A stretch of DNA of 64,000 nucleotides from Bradyrhizobium sp. URHD0069 (lineage in GTDB: Bacteria > Pseudomonadota > Alphaproteobacteria > Rhizobiales > Xanthobacteraceae). The stretch covers positions 1 through 64,000 of the forward strand of contig NZ_JNIJ01000029.1 of assembly GCF_000701345.1 (NCBI RefSeq). The letters are read 5' to 3'. Under the pieces are notes generated by a model, which saw nothing but the letters and a program-made list of their open reading frames with translations, did no database searches and was not told where the DNA came from. Positions 53,978 through 62,473 of this stretch are shown one piece after another. The number at the start of each line of letters is the position of its first letter. Position 1 is the stretch's first letter. The position numbers and the translations under genes were made by a program.

Positions 53978-54058
53978 CGTCATTCCGGGATGGTCCGAAG
54001 GACCAGACCCGGAATCTCGAGATTCCGGGTTCGCCGCTTCGCGACGCCCCGGAATGAC
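53978..54058. repeat. interspersed repeat, family B, copy 3
   Basis: CGTCATTCCGGGATGGTCCG and GCGACGCCCCGGAATGAC face each other, with GACCCGGAATC and GATTCCGGGTTCG forming the inner arms. Inserted between lemA and the M48 gene. Confidence 0.85.
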
Positions 54059-54081
54059 TCTGTGTAGCGGAATCCCGCATC

Positions 54082-55267
54082 ATGGCCGCGTATGGTCTTT
54101 ACACGCACATCGCATCGAACAAGTTTCGTTCGATGCTGCTGCTCGGTGGGCTATTCCTCCTGATCTACGTCATGGTCTATGCCGGCGCACTGATCGCCGA
54201 AGTCGTGATCGATAGCGACCGATCGGTCGACTACTACCTGATGGCGGCGTCGCGCGACCTGATTGCGGCTTTTCCCTATGCGACGGGAGCGGCGGCGCTG
54301 TGGATCGTGATCGCTTATTTTTTTCATCAATCGATCGTCGATGCCGTTACCGGCGGCGAGGACGTGACGCGGCGACAGCAGCCCCGGCTCTATAATCTGC
54401 TGGAAAATCTCTGCATCTCTCGCGGCATCCCGATGCCGAAGCTGAAAATAATGCAAAGCGATGCGCTGAACGCATTCGCGACCGGGCTCAACCGGCGGCA
54501 ATATGCCGTCACGGTCACCACGGGCCTGTTGAAGAGGGCTCAACGATCAGGAGATCGAGGCGGTGCTGGGCCACGAGCTCACCCACATCCGCAACGGCGA
54601 CGTGCAGCTGATGGTGATCGCGGTGATCATCGCCGGCGTGGTCGGTTTCTTCGCCGAATTGTTCTTCAGGACCTTCTCCAATCTTCAGTGGAATTCCACC
54701 GGCGGTGGATCGTCGTCTTCGTCATCCTCTTCTTCGTCGTCGTCGGACAGGGACAGCAAAGGGTCTGGAGCCGGCGGTGCGATCGTCGCCGCCATTATCG
54801 CGGTCGCGCTGATCGCGCTGGCCTGGCTGTTGTCGCAGGTGGTTCGGCTGGCGCTGTCGCGATCGCGCGAACTGCTCGCCGACGCCGGATCGGTCGAGTT
54901 GACGAAGAACCCGGATGCCATGATCTCGGCGCTGCGCAAGATCGAGAATCGCGGCGAGCTCCCCGGCGCGACCTCGGCGGTGATGGAATTGTGCGTCGAC
55001 AACCCGCGCGAGGGTTTTGCCGACCTGTTTGCCACCCATCCGTCGGTGGATGGCCGGGTGCAGGCGCTGGTGAAATTCGCCGGCGGACACGATCCCGGAC
55101 GGCTGGCTCTGCCTTCCGATACAGCCGACGAGCCCGACGACCGGCCGCGAGAACCGGCGGCCCCGCCGGCACTGCCCCATGGCCCATGGAGCGATGCTAA
55201 AGAGCCTGTCGAGGCTTCGCCGAGCGTCCCCTGGGTCAATCCCCCCGGTCCGCCGGGCCGCTCCTGA
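54082..55267 (+). pseudogene. M48-family metallopeptidase, single-base frameshift
   Basis: Two frames together give a complete ~394-residue HtpX/YcaL-like peptidase. The first frame (from ATG 54082) supplies two membrane helices and the segment up to TTGLLKR. The second continues LNDQEIEAVLGHELTHIRNG with the HExxH zinc site at 54572-54586. It then has a poly-Ser stretch, another helix and SRELLADAGSVELT. An extra G in the GGG at 54536-54538 causes the shift; without it the frame reads through perfectly. Either the gene is inactivated or the base is a sequencing error. LemA precedes it. Confidence 0.9.
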
Positions 55268-55662
55268 GGCATCGGCCCCGCGCTTCCATGTGGCTGCGTG
55301 CTCGCCCGCGAATCGGTTATTCCAGAGCGCCCATGACAATCCGCGAGGCCGTAGCCTACCGGATACCCACTTTCGCCGGGTATGATAGCTGGTTGGCGCG
55401 CCGCCCGGCGCGCTGCCGGGAACGTTGATTCGCCCGCTTCTTCGTTAACGACATGGGCAGGATTAGGCCTAAGGAGCGTCGAATGAATTGAATTATCCCT
55501 TGTTTCTGCCATGTTCGCGCCCAAAGCAGGGATGGGGACGTTCCGACCACCTCGATGGTGGATTCAACGGCATGATCCGGGGCTGAGGCCGTTTTCAGCA
55601 GAAGACGGCCAGGTTTGACCTTGAATCATGCTTCAATCAGAAATGGTGCGTAAGGGAAGCTC
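55268..55662. other. 395-base intergenic region
   Basis: No gene recognised. It contains a small inverted pair (CCGGATACCCACTTTCGCCG and GGGTATGATAG, around 55359-55386), a weaker relative of the family C elements. GGGAAGCTC before the next ATG is a poor ribosome-binding site. Confidence 0.45.
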
Positions 55663-56418
55663 ATGGCGAAGCCGGTAGTGATCGTGGTAGGCGCTGATAA
55701 GGGCGGGGTCGGCAAGACCACGGTCTCGCGCACGTTGCTTGATTATTTCAGCGCTAACAGCGTACCCACCCGCGCCTTCGATACCGAATCCCCGCGCGGC
55801 ACACTGAAGCGGTTCCATCCTGATCTCACCGAGATCGTCGATATGACGACGACGTCGGATCAGATGAAAATCTTCGATACGTTGAATGCCGTAAGCCCTT
55901 CCGTCACCGTGATCGACGTCCGCGCCGGCCTGCTATCGCCATCGCTGGCCTCATTGCGCGATATCGGCTTTCTCGACGCCGCCAAGTCGGGACAGATCAC
56001 GTTTGCCGTGTTCCATATTCTCGGCCCCTCGATCGCCTCGCTGGACGAAATCGCGGAGACCGCGAATTTCATGCAGGGCGCGAAATATTATTTGGTGAAG
56101 AACTTCATCAACAACACCAGCTTCTTCGAATGGGACCAGGCGACCTACAATTCCTATTTCCACCGTATCAAGGACGCCACCGAGCTCACCATTCCCAAAC
56201 TCAACGAAATGGCCTTCGAGCAGGTCGAGGTCGCCTCCGTGCCGTTCCTCAAATTCGTCGCCAACAAGGGCTTGAATGACGATGCGGCGAATTATTCGTT
56301 CGTGCTGCGCGGCTATGTCCGGCACTGGCTGGCCAATGTCTGGAGCGAGTTCGACCGCATCAAGCTGACCGACCTCGTCGGCTCCGGCAAATCGAGCGCG
56401 CGCGTTGGCGAAAAATAA
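55663..56418 (+). CDS. ParA/MinD-type P-loop ATPase, unknown role
   Basis: A 251-residue protein with the deviant Walker A ADKGGVGKTTVSR (residues 11-23; extra Lys for dimer-dependent ATP hydrolysis), as in ParA/Soj and MinD. PSVTVIDVRAG is the Walker A' or B region. No DNA-binding domain is fused and no ParB gene adjoins. The C-terminal half (EFDRIKLTDLVG) is unlike chromosome ParA. It is followed by a second P-loop gene 65 bases later. Role unknown. Confidence 0.85.
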   Translation: MAKPVVIVVGADKGGVGKTTVSRTLLDYFSANSVPTRAFDTESPRGTLKRFHPDLTEIVDMTTTSDQMKIFDTLNAVSPSVTVIDVRAGLLSPSLASLRDIGFLDAAKSGQITFAVFHILGPSIASLDEIAETANFMQGAKYYLVKNFINNTSFFEWDQATYNSYFHRIKDATELTIPKLNEMAFEQVEVASVPFLKFVANKGLNDDAANYSFVLRGYVRHWLANVWSEFDRIKLTDLVGSGKSSARVGEK

Positions 56419-56483
56419 AAATAATTTGTCTATGGAATGCGTTTTGGCTGGATTAGGCGGATAATTCGCCTGATATAGCGCCG

Positions 56484-57152
56484 ATGCGCCGCACGCCCGT
56501 CTACATCATCTGCTCGCCCCGCCCGCTGGTCGGCAAGACGCTGATCGCGCGGCTGTTGAGCGAGCTCCTGTTGCTGAAGGACGGCAAGGTCGCGGCATTC
56601 GACATCAATTTGAAAGAGCCGTCGCTGCTCGAGTTCCTGCCGAGGGTCACCGAGACCGCCGAGGTCGGTGATACCTTTGGGAAGATGGCGCTGATGGATC
56701 GCCTGATCGTCAACGACGCGGTCGCCAAGGTGATCGATCTCGGCTTTCACGCCTTCGACGAGTTCTTCAAGATGTCCGATGAGATCGGATTCATGAAGGA
56801 AGCGGCGCGGCGCGGCGTCTCGCCGATCATCCTGTTCGTCGCGGATACCGACCGTACCTCGGCCCGCGGCTATGCCATGCTGCAGCAGCAGCTTGCGCCA
56901 GCCGCCCTTGTGACCATCGACAACGAATATGTGCTGCGCGGCGAGTTGCCGGAGGCGATGGCGTCCAGCCGGGTCCTTCGCATCGCCGCGCTGCCGGTGT
57001 TTTTGAAGACCTATATCGACCGGCTGACGTTCTCGTTCACCGACTATCTGCGCAACGAGAGGGATTCATCGACGGAACTGCATCAATGGGTCCGCAAGAA
57101 CTACTTCAGTTTTCGCGAGCTGGAGTTGGATTTGATGTTGCAGAGGTCGTGA
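56484..57152 (+). CDS. second P-loop NTPase of the pair
   Basis: A 222-residue protein with Walker A SPRPLVGKTLIAR (residues 11-23), lacking the KGG signature lysine, then VAAFDINLKEPSLLEFLP in the place of the switch region. Later segments (FVADTDRTSARGYAMLQQQL) follow the SIMIBI-class pattern. It is distantly similar in layout to the upstream ParA-like protein. The spacer contains AGGCGGATAATTCGCCT, a small inverted repeat at about 56455-56471. Confidence 0.82.
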   Translation: MRRTPVYIICSPRPLVGKTLIARLLSELLLLKDGKVAAFDINLKEPSLLEFLPRVTETAEVGDTFGKMALMDRLIVNDAVAKVIDLGFHAFDEFFKMSDEIGFMKEAARRGVSPIILFVADTDRTSARGYAMLQQQLAPAALVTIDNEYVLRGELPEAMASSRVLRIAALPVFLKTYIDRLTFSFTDYLRNERDSSTELHQWVRKNYFSFRELELDLMLQRS

Positions 57153-57224
57153 AGGCAAAATATTTGATCATCGTCCTGGACAAGTTCGCCGGGACGACGA
57201 ACAGAGAGAGCGACGACGCGGCCC

Positions 57225-57764
57225 TCAATGCCCCTCGAACGCCATCAGGGTGCGCACCGGCACATCCATGGCTCGCAATTTGGCCGCGCCGCCGAGGTCC
57301 GGCAGGTCGATGATGAAGCAGGCCGCAACCACATCGGCGCCGATCTGACGCATCAGCTTGACCGCGCCTTCCGCGGTGCCGCCGGTGGCGATCAGGTCGT
57401 CAACCAGGATCACCCGCTCGCCGGGATGAATGGCGTCGGCGTGCATCTCCATTTCGTCGAGGCCGTATTCCAGCGAGTAAGCGATGCGCACGGTGGTATG
57501 CGGCAGCTTGCCTTTTTTACGGATCGGCACGAAGCCGGCGGAGACCTGGTGCGCCACCGCGCCGCCGATAATAAAGCCCCGCGCCTCGATACCCGCGACC
57601 TTGTCGATCTTCGAGCCGGCCCATGGGTGCACCAATTCATCGACCGCACGGCGGAAGGCACGCGCTTCACCAAGCAGCGTGGTGATGTCGCGAAACTGGA
57701 TACCCGGCCTTGGATAATCCGGGATGGTGCGGACGGAGGCCTTTAGATCATGTTCAAAAGTCAT
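57225..57764 (-). CDS. apt: adenine phosphoribosyltransferase
   Basis: A 179-residue enzyme salvaging adenine to AMP. The PRPP-binding motif VILVDDLIATGGTA and the IRPRPGI-like start (TIPDYPRPGIQFRDITTLL) identify it. The ATG at 57764 is the family start; the frame runs upstream without similarity. A family A repeat separates it from trpE(G). Confidence 0.96.
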   Translation of the reverse strand: MTFEHDLKASVRTIPDYPRPGIQFRDITTLLGEARAFRRAVDELVHPWAGSKIDKVAGIEARGFIIGGAVAHQVSAGFVPIRKKGKLPHTTVRIAYSLEYGLDEMEMHADAIHPGERVILVDDLIATGGTAEGAVKLMRQIGADVVAACFIIDLPDLGGAAKLRAMDVPVRTLMAFEGH

Positions 57765-57783
57765 CGATATCTCTTTTTCTTCT

Positions 57784-57905
57784 TTGTCATTACGAGCCAG
57801 CAGGGTCGGCGCAAGCGCCGCCCGGTGACAGGCTCCGCGAAGCAATCCATGGATAAACACGCAAGACTGGATTGCTTCGTCGCAAGTGCTCCTCGCAATG
57901 ACAAG
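57784..57905. repeat. interspersed palindromic repeat, family A, copy 3 (expanded)
   Basis: TTGTCATTACGAG and GCGAAGCAATCCA at the left face ACTGGATTGCTTCG and CTCGCAATGACAAG at the right. The left half carries an extra ~35-base insertion compared with copies 1 and 2. Confidence 0.75.
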
Positions 57906-57911
57906 TCCTTT

Positions 57912-60074
57912 TCAATTCCTGGGCGCGCCGAGCCGGAGGGCGTTCTCCACGATGCGCAGGCCCACCTCGCCGCCGAGCGACATTAGCGATTCCGGGTGAA
58001 ACTGGACGCCGCCGACCGGCAAGGTTTTGTGCTCAATCGCCATCGCGACGCCGTCCTCGGTACTCGCCGTCACCAAGAGCACGTCGGGCATGCTATCGCG
58101 CTCGACATAGAGCGAATGATAGCGGCCGATCACGATTTCAGTGGGCAGGTTCTGCATCAGCCGCCCGCCCCGCACCTGGATGCGCGAGGGCCGACCGTGG
58201 GAAGGCTGGCCGAGTTGTCCCAACTGGCCGCCAAAGTATTCGCCGATCGCCTGCACGCCGAGGCAGACGCCGAACACCGGCAACTTCTTGTCGAGCGCCG
58301 CACCGATCGTTTTGGCAATCCCGAAATCTTGCGGCCGGCCCGGACCCGGCGACAGCACCAGCAGATCCCAATTTTTTTTCAGCATTTCCAGCGCATGAAC
58401 GTGCCTGACCACCGTGACATCAGCACCGACCTGGCGGAAATAATCCGCCAGCATGTGCACGAAACTGTCGTCATGATCGATCAGCAGCACTTGCTTGCCC
58501 GAGCCGGTGGCATCGGGAGCGAAGGCCGACAGCGGCTTCGCCGGGTCGCCGCGCAGCGCCTGAAACAGTGCCGCCGCCTTGACCTGGCACTCGCGATCCT
58601 CGGCGGCGGGATCGGAATCAAACAGACAGGTGGCGCCGACCCGCACTTCGGCAAGACCTTCCTTCATCCGGATGGTGCGGATCGTCAGCCCGGTATTGAT
58701 GCTGCCGTCGAAATTCACGCAGCCGATCGCGCCGGCATACCAGCGGCGCGACGAGCGCTCGTTATCCTCGACAAACTGCATCGCCCACAATTTGGGCGCG
58801 CCGGTCACCGTCACCGCCCAGGCGTGGGTGAGGAATGCATCGAGCGAGTCGAAACCCGGGCGCAGCATGCCTTCGACATGATCGACAGTGTGGAACAGTT
58901 TCGAGTAGGTCTCGATCTGCCGCCGCGCCAGAACCTTGATGGTGCCGGGCACGCAAACGCGCGCCTTGTCGTTGCGGTCGACATCGGTGCACATGTTGAG
59001 TTCGAATTCGTCTTTCTCCGAGTTCAACAATTGCCGGATCTGCTCGGCGTCGCCGATCGCGTCGACGCCGCGCGCGATGGTGCCGGAGATCGGACAGGTT
59101 TCGACCCGCCTTCCGTCGGAGCGCACGAACATCTCAGGTGACGCCGACACCAGAAATTCACCGTCACCGAGATTCATCAGGGCGCCGTAGGGCGACGGAT
59201 TGATCCGGCACAGCCGCTGGAACACTTCCGCCGGCGTGCGCTCGCAAGGCTCGGCGAACAATTGCCCCGGCACCGCCTCGAACAGATCGCCCCGCGCGAA
59301 TGCGGCGCGCGCGGTTTCGACGGTCGCCTGATATTCGCCGGGCGCATGATCCGAAAATCCCTGCCGCGGCGTTTTGGCGTAAACGCTTTCCGCGGTGTCG
59401 CGGGGCAGGCCTTCGGTGAATTTTCCCTTCCAGGCAAAGTCGTAGCTCAGCGCCACGCCGCGCCCGGTGGCGCGATCATACGCCAGCAGGCGATCCGGCA
59501 CGTAGAGCACGATGTCGCGCTGGTCGGGCGCGCGCGCGCGCTTTTGCACGAGGTCTTCGATCTGGAACACCAGGTCATAGGCGAAGGCGCCGAACAGGCC
59601 GAGCAGCGGATCGTCATTGGCGCCAAGCACCGCGACGAGATCGCGCACCAGCGACATCACGCTGGCTCGGCGGGTGCGCTGGTCTTCGTCGACCGGCGCG
59701 GCGCCGCGCACGATATGACCGGCAATGCGAGACCGGCTTTTCTCCGCGATGACGACACAGGGCTCGCGCAGCGCGTCGCCGAGGAAGGCGATCAGCACCT
59801 CGCCGCGCGCGTTCAGCGCCTGCAACGAAAAGTTCGTTCCGACGGTTTCCAGCTGCAGCGGCGGGTCGGAGAAGCCGAGATCAAAGCTCTCATAGCGGCC
59901 GGGCACCGTGGTGCCGGACGACAGCACCACGCCGCGGCGACGGTCGAGCAGGTCGATCAGGTCATCGAGCCGGCTGGCGCCGCCGGAGAATTGCTCCACC
60001 GACCGCGTGACCGCGAGGCCGCCACGGGTGCGATATTCGCTGCGGGCCGGCAGGGAGAAAACTGTCCTGTTCAT
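57912..60074 (-). CDS. trpE(G): anthranilate synthase, fused TrpE-TrpG
   Basis: A 720-residue fusion that makes anthranilate from chorismate and glutamine, the first step of tryptophan synthesis. The TrpE part (1-~510) contains ETCPISGTIARGVDAIGDAE, NEKDEFELNMCTDVDRND-like segments and VTVTGAPKLWAMQFVEDNER. The TrpG part (~520-715) has LLVLSPGPGRP, the catalytic Cys in FGVCLGVQAIGEYFGG and the His-Glu of QFHPES. The fusion is typical of rhizobia. AAGAGG precedes the ATG. It is controlled by the leader at 60160-60236. Confidence 0.95.
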   Translation of the reverse strand: MNRTVFSLPARSEYRTRGGLAVTRSVEQFSGGASRLDDLIDLLDRRRGVVLSSGTTVPGRYESFDLGFSDPPLQLETVGTNFSLQALNARGEVLIAFLGDALREPCVVIAEKSRSRIAGHIVRGAAPVDEDQRTRRASVMSLVRDLVAVLGANDDPLLGLFGAFAYDLVFQIEDLVQKRARAPDQRDIVLYVPDRLLAYDRATGRGVALSYDFAWKGKFTEGLPRDTAESVYAKTPRQGFSDHAPGEYQATVETARAAFARGDLFEAVPGQLFAEPCERTPAEVFQRLCRINPSPYGALMNLGDGEFLVSASPEMFVRSDGRRVETCPISGTIARGVDAIGDAEQIRQLLNSEKDEFELNMCTDVDRNDKARVCVPGTIKVLARRQIETYSKLFHTVDHVEGMLRPGFDSLDAFLTHAWAVTVTGAPKLWAMQFVEDNERSSRRWYAGAIGCVNFDGSINTGLTIRTIRMKEGLAEVRVGATCLFDSDPAAEDRECQVKAAALFQALRGDPAKPLSAFAPDATGSGKQVLLIDHDDSFVHMLADYFRQVGADVTVVRHVHALEMLKKNWDLLVLSPGPGRPQDFGIAKTIGAALDKKLPVFGVCLGVQAIGEYFGGQLGQLGQPSHGRPSRIQVRGGRLMQNLPTEIVIGRYHSLYVERDSMPDVLLVTASTEDGVAMAIEHKTLPVGGVQFHPESLMSLGGEVGLRIVENALRLGAPRN

Positions 60075-60159
60075 GTGATCCTCTTACGAAACTTCGGGAG
60101 GGAGCGCCACACAGGACAAACGAAGGGACCGTCGCACTGCGATGGCGACCTTCGACGAT

Positions 60160-60200
60160 TGAAAAAATGAAATCGCACCGGCCACCTCTTATGAGGTGCG
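60160..60200 (-). terminator. trp attenuator hairpin and T-tract
   Basis: On the minus strand CGCACC (60200-60195) pairs with GGTGCG (60179-60174), followed by ATTTCATTTTTTC. An inner stem CACCTC-ATAA-GAGGTG competes and includes the leader stop codon. This gives mutually exclusive structures next to the Trp codons, as in ribosome-mediated attenuation. Confidence 0.75.
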
Positions 60201-60236
60201 CCACCAAAGACGGGATGGGCTGATAACGGTGTTCAT
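60189..60236 (-). CDS. trpL: trp leader peptide (15 residues)
   Basis: The frame reads MNTVISPSRLWWRTS and ends at TAA (60191-60189). Two consecutive Trp codons (TGG TGG at 60206-60201) sit just before the attenuator stem. This is the classical layout of a Trp-sensing leader peptide upstream of trpE(G). The ATG coincides with the predicted transcription start, so the mRNA may be leaderless. Confidence 0.85.
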   Translation of the reverse strand: MNTVISPSRLWWRTS

Positions 60237-60271
60237 GGTGGCTAAACACCATCCGCCGCGGACGATGTCAA
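60237..60271 (-). promoter_or_regulatory. trp promoter
   Basis: Minus strand: -35 TTGACA (60271-60266), 17-base spacer, -10-like TGTTTA (60248-60243), then six bases to the A of the leader ATG at 60236. The -35 is a perfect consensus match; the -10 is weak. Confidence 0.65.
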
Positions 60272-60329
60272 GAGACCGACTGCCCTGGACGCCGGGTACC
60301 GGGCCCATTCGCACAGACACAAGCGGATC

Positions 60330-60585
60330 GCGTCAGCGTTACGCTCGGCCGCCACACCAACGATTTCATGACGTCTTTTTATGCCAAGACGCCTTATGCC
60401 AAGACGCCGTCGTCCTTCATCATCGAATGCGGCTGGGGCGGCCTGGCGGCAGAACGATCAATTCATCCTCATCTACAGGGTGCCGATTTTATTCCACATC
60501 GTGCCCAAATCGATTGCGCGGGAGGGTTTCGACATTCCGCTGCTGGTCCAGCGCCTCGCCGAGCACGTCGGCCCGGAGCGTTAGG
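60330..60585 (+). pseudogene. decayed extradiol ring-cleavage dioxygenase (BphC-like)
   Basis: On the plus strand VTLGRHTNDFMTSFYAKTP is followed, after a repeated YAKTP, by SSFIIECGWGG. This is the C-terminal active-site region of 2,3-dihydroxybiphenyl-type dioxygenases (H-x-N-D...SFY..TPSGF..E.G.G). The 15-bp duplication ATGCCAAGACGCCTT inserts five residues. No start or N-terminal half remains, and the frame changes shortly after. A different open frame to 60584 (FDIPLLVQRLAEHVGPER) was not identified. Confidence 0.6.
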
Positions 60586-60641
60586 TTCCGGCGGCTGAGC
60601 GGGAAAAGTTAGCCGTCAGAGGTGTCGCCCAACCATCTTGC

Positions 60642-61541
60642 CTACTGTCGGTAACACCCCTGCCCGATCTCTTCGATCAAACTCCGCGCCCTTGGCTTCC
60701 AGCCGAGCTGCCGCGCGTGCTTTGCCCGCACCCTGCTGTTCGAAGCCATCGTATCCTCGGCGGTGCCCTCGCCCCAATCGGAAGCCGCCTCCGCCATCGA
60801 CATCGCCGTCGGTGGCCCCGCAACACCCAGCATGCGGTCGATGGCCTCGCAAACCTCGCGCATCGAATTCTCGCCGTTCTCGGCGAAGTAGAACGATCCG
60901 GCAGGCGCCTTCTCGATCGCGAGCGCGTAGAGCGTCACCAGATCGTCGATATGGACGTTCGACCAGATGTTCTCACCGGGTCCGGCATGGGCTGCGCAAC
61001 CGCGTTTTCTGGCCAGCTCGATCAGCAGAGGCACCTGCGTGCTGTGCGGCTCGACGCCATGGCCGAGGCCGTAGATCAGGCTCGGGCAGATGATGACCGG
61101 ACGGCATCCCTTGTCGCGGTATGAGAGAATGAGTTGGTTCAACGCCACACGCGCCGCGCGCGCGGACGACGGGGTGATCGGCGTATCTTCGTCGTACACC
61201 GCATCGGATCGTTGCCCTCCGGCGCGCGTGCCGACAATGCTCGATCCCGACGTGTGGATGAACGGCTTGCCGCTTCCTGCCAGCGCATCGACCATGGCCA
61301 CGACGGCGCCCCTGTGATCGGCGCTCGCCGCATTGACGACGATGTCGGCGGCCTGTGCTGCTTGCGCCAGACGCTCGCCGTCATCCAGCGTTCCCAGCAA
61401 TGGCTGGATGCCCCGGGCGTGAACCGCATCGGCCTTTTCCGGGGAACGAACAAGGCCGGTCACTTGATGTCCGGCAGCGACGAGATGGGCCGCAACCGAT
61501 CCGCCGATATAGCCGGAGGCGCCCGTGCAAAAGACCTTCAT
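60642..61541 (-). CDS. NAD(P)-dependent epimerase/reductase (extended SDR)
   Basis: A 299-residue Rossmann-fold protein. The nucleotide motif FCTGASGYIGGSVAAHLVAA opens the protein; NAASADH, HTSGSSIVGTRAG and the substrate-loop VNVDDLV-like SNVHIDDLVTLYALA follow. The usual Tyr-x3-Lys is not clearly retained (the block near SSARAARVALNQLIL differs), so it may be an atypical/reductase-like member. Next gene downstream: epimerase 3' end faces the dioxygenase relic. Confidence 0.82.
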   Translation of the reverse strand: MKVFCTGASGYIGGSVAAHLVAAGHQVTGLVRSPEKADAVHARGIQPLLGTLDDGERLAQAAQAADIVVNAASADHRGAVVAMVDALAGSGKPFIHTSGSSIVGTRAGGQRSDAVYDEDTPITPSSARAARVALNQLILSYRDKGCRPVIICPSLIYGLGHGVEPHSTQVPLLIELARKRGCAAHAGPGENIWSNVHIDDLVTLYALAIEKAPAGSFYFAENGENSMREVCEAIDRMLGVAGPPTAMSMAEAASDWGEGTAEDTMASNSRVRAKHARQLGWKPRARSLIEEIGQGCYRQ

Positions 61542-61577
61542 CTTCTTTCCACTATCGCCTCGTCTACGACGGGCATT

Positions 61578-62252
61578 TCACCCAAGATGCTTCTTGAAAA
61601 ACTCCGTGGCGCGGCCCCAGGCGAGCTCGGCGGCCTCACGGTCGTGCACTGTTTGCCGCTGCTCGTTGACGAAGGCGTGTTCGGCGTCATAGCGGAACAG
61701 TTCGAGCGACTTGCCGGCGGCCTTCATGCCCTTCTCGAAGGCATCGATCACCTGCGGCGTGCACCAGTCGTCCTTGTTGGCGAAATGCGCCTGCAGGGGA
61801 ATTTTCACGTCCGCCGGCTTGGCCGCCTGCTCCGGCGGAATGCCGTAAAACACGACGCCTGCCGTCAGCTCGGGAATTTTGGTGGCGCCGATAATGGTCA
61901 CGGCACCGCCGAGGCAGAAGCCGGTCAGACCGACCTTGGCGCCGTTCCTGGCGAGATATTGCGCGGCGCCGCGCACGGTCTGTGTGGTGACGTCAATGAA
62001 ATCCAGCGAGTTCATTTCTTTCCCGGCGGCGTCGGTGTCGTGATACGGCACCACCTTGCCGCGATAGAGATCGGGCGCCAGCGCGTCGAAGCCCGCCAAC
62101 GCGAAGCGGTCGCACAGGCCCTTGATCTGCTCCTGAAGCCCCCACCACTCCTGGATCACAACCACGCCCGGGGCGCTACCGCGCGCGGCGTTGGCGAGAT
62201 AGCCGCTGGCGTCCTTGCCGTCCGGGCGCTTGAACGAGATGCTGGTACCCAT
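61578..62252 (-). CDS. dienelactone hydrolase family protein
   Basis: A 224-residue alpha/beta hydrolase with Cys nucleophile in LTGFCLGGAVTII, the Asp in ANKDDWCTP and catalytic His in DAEHAFVNE. QEWWGLQEQIKGLCDRFALA is the typical N-terminal block. The ATG at 62252 follows GGAGGAACC; the upstream frame extension lacks similarity. It may open dienelactone-type substrates from aromatic degradation, which would fit the neighbouring dioxygenase relic, but this is only an association. Confidence 0.9.
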   Translation of the reverse strand: MGTSISFKRPDGKDASGYLANAARGSAPGVVVIQEWWGLQEQIKGLCDRFALAGFDALAPDLYRGKVVPYHDTDAAGKEMNSLDFIDVTTQTVRGAAQYLARNGAKVGLTGFCLGGAVTIIGATKIPELTAGVVFYGIPPEQAAKPADVKIPLQAHFANKDDWCTPQVIDAFEKGMKAAGKSLELFRYDAEHAFVNEQRQTVHDREAAELAWGRATEFFKKHLG

Positions 62253-62423
62253 GGGTTCCTCCGACGGTTTCCTAGGTGGCCGATTGGCGGCTATTTTGTC
62301 CGCTGTGGGGTCAGGAAGCAATTGCCTGCGGCGTGATGCGCTGCTGATCCGAGCCCACGGAATAGCACATGTAGGTCCCGGCTTTGCAAAGCGGCACCGT
62401 GCCCGTGACACGTTCTCAACCCA
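62253..62423. other. intergenic
   Basis: Holds the hydrolase promoter region; no gene seen. Confidence 0.4.
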
Positions 62424-62448
62424 ACAAAAAAGCCCCCGCAGGGGCTTT
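62424..62448 (-). terminator. rho-independent terminator of fbcH
   Basis: On the minus strand AAAGCCCC, loop TGCG, GGGGCTTTTTTG. It starts about 25 bases after the fbcH stop and has a proper T-run in that direction. Confidence 0.85.
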
Positions 62449-62473
62449 CTCATTCACACCGATCGCAGAACAG

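Noticed and set aside
57996..59141. 381-codon plus-strand frame opposite trpE(G)
   Set aside because: Antisense shadow. The trpE(G) protein is well conserved through this stretch.
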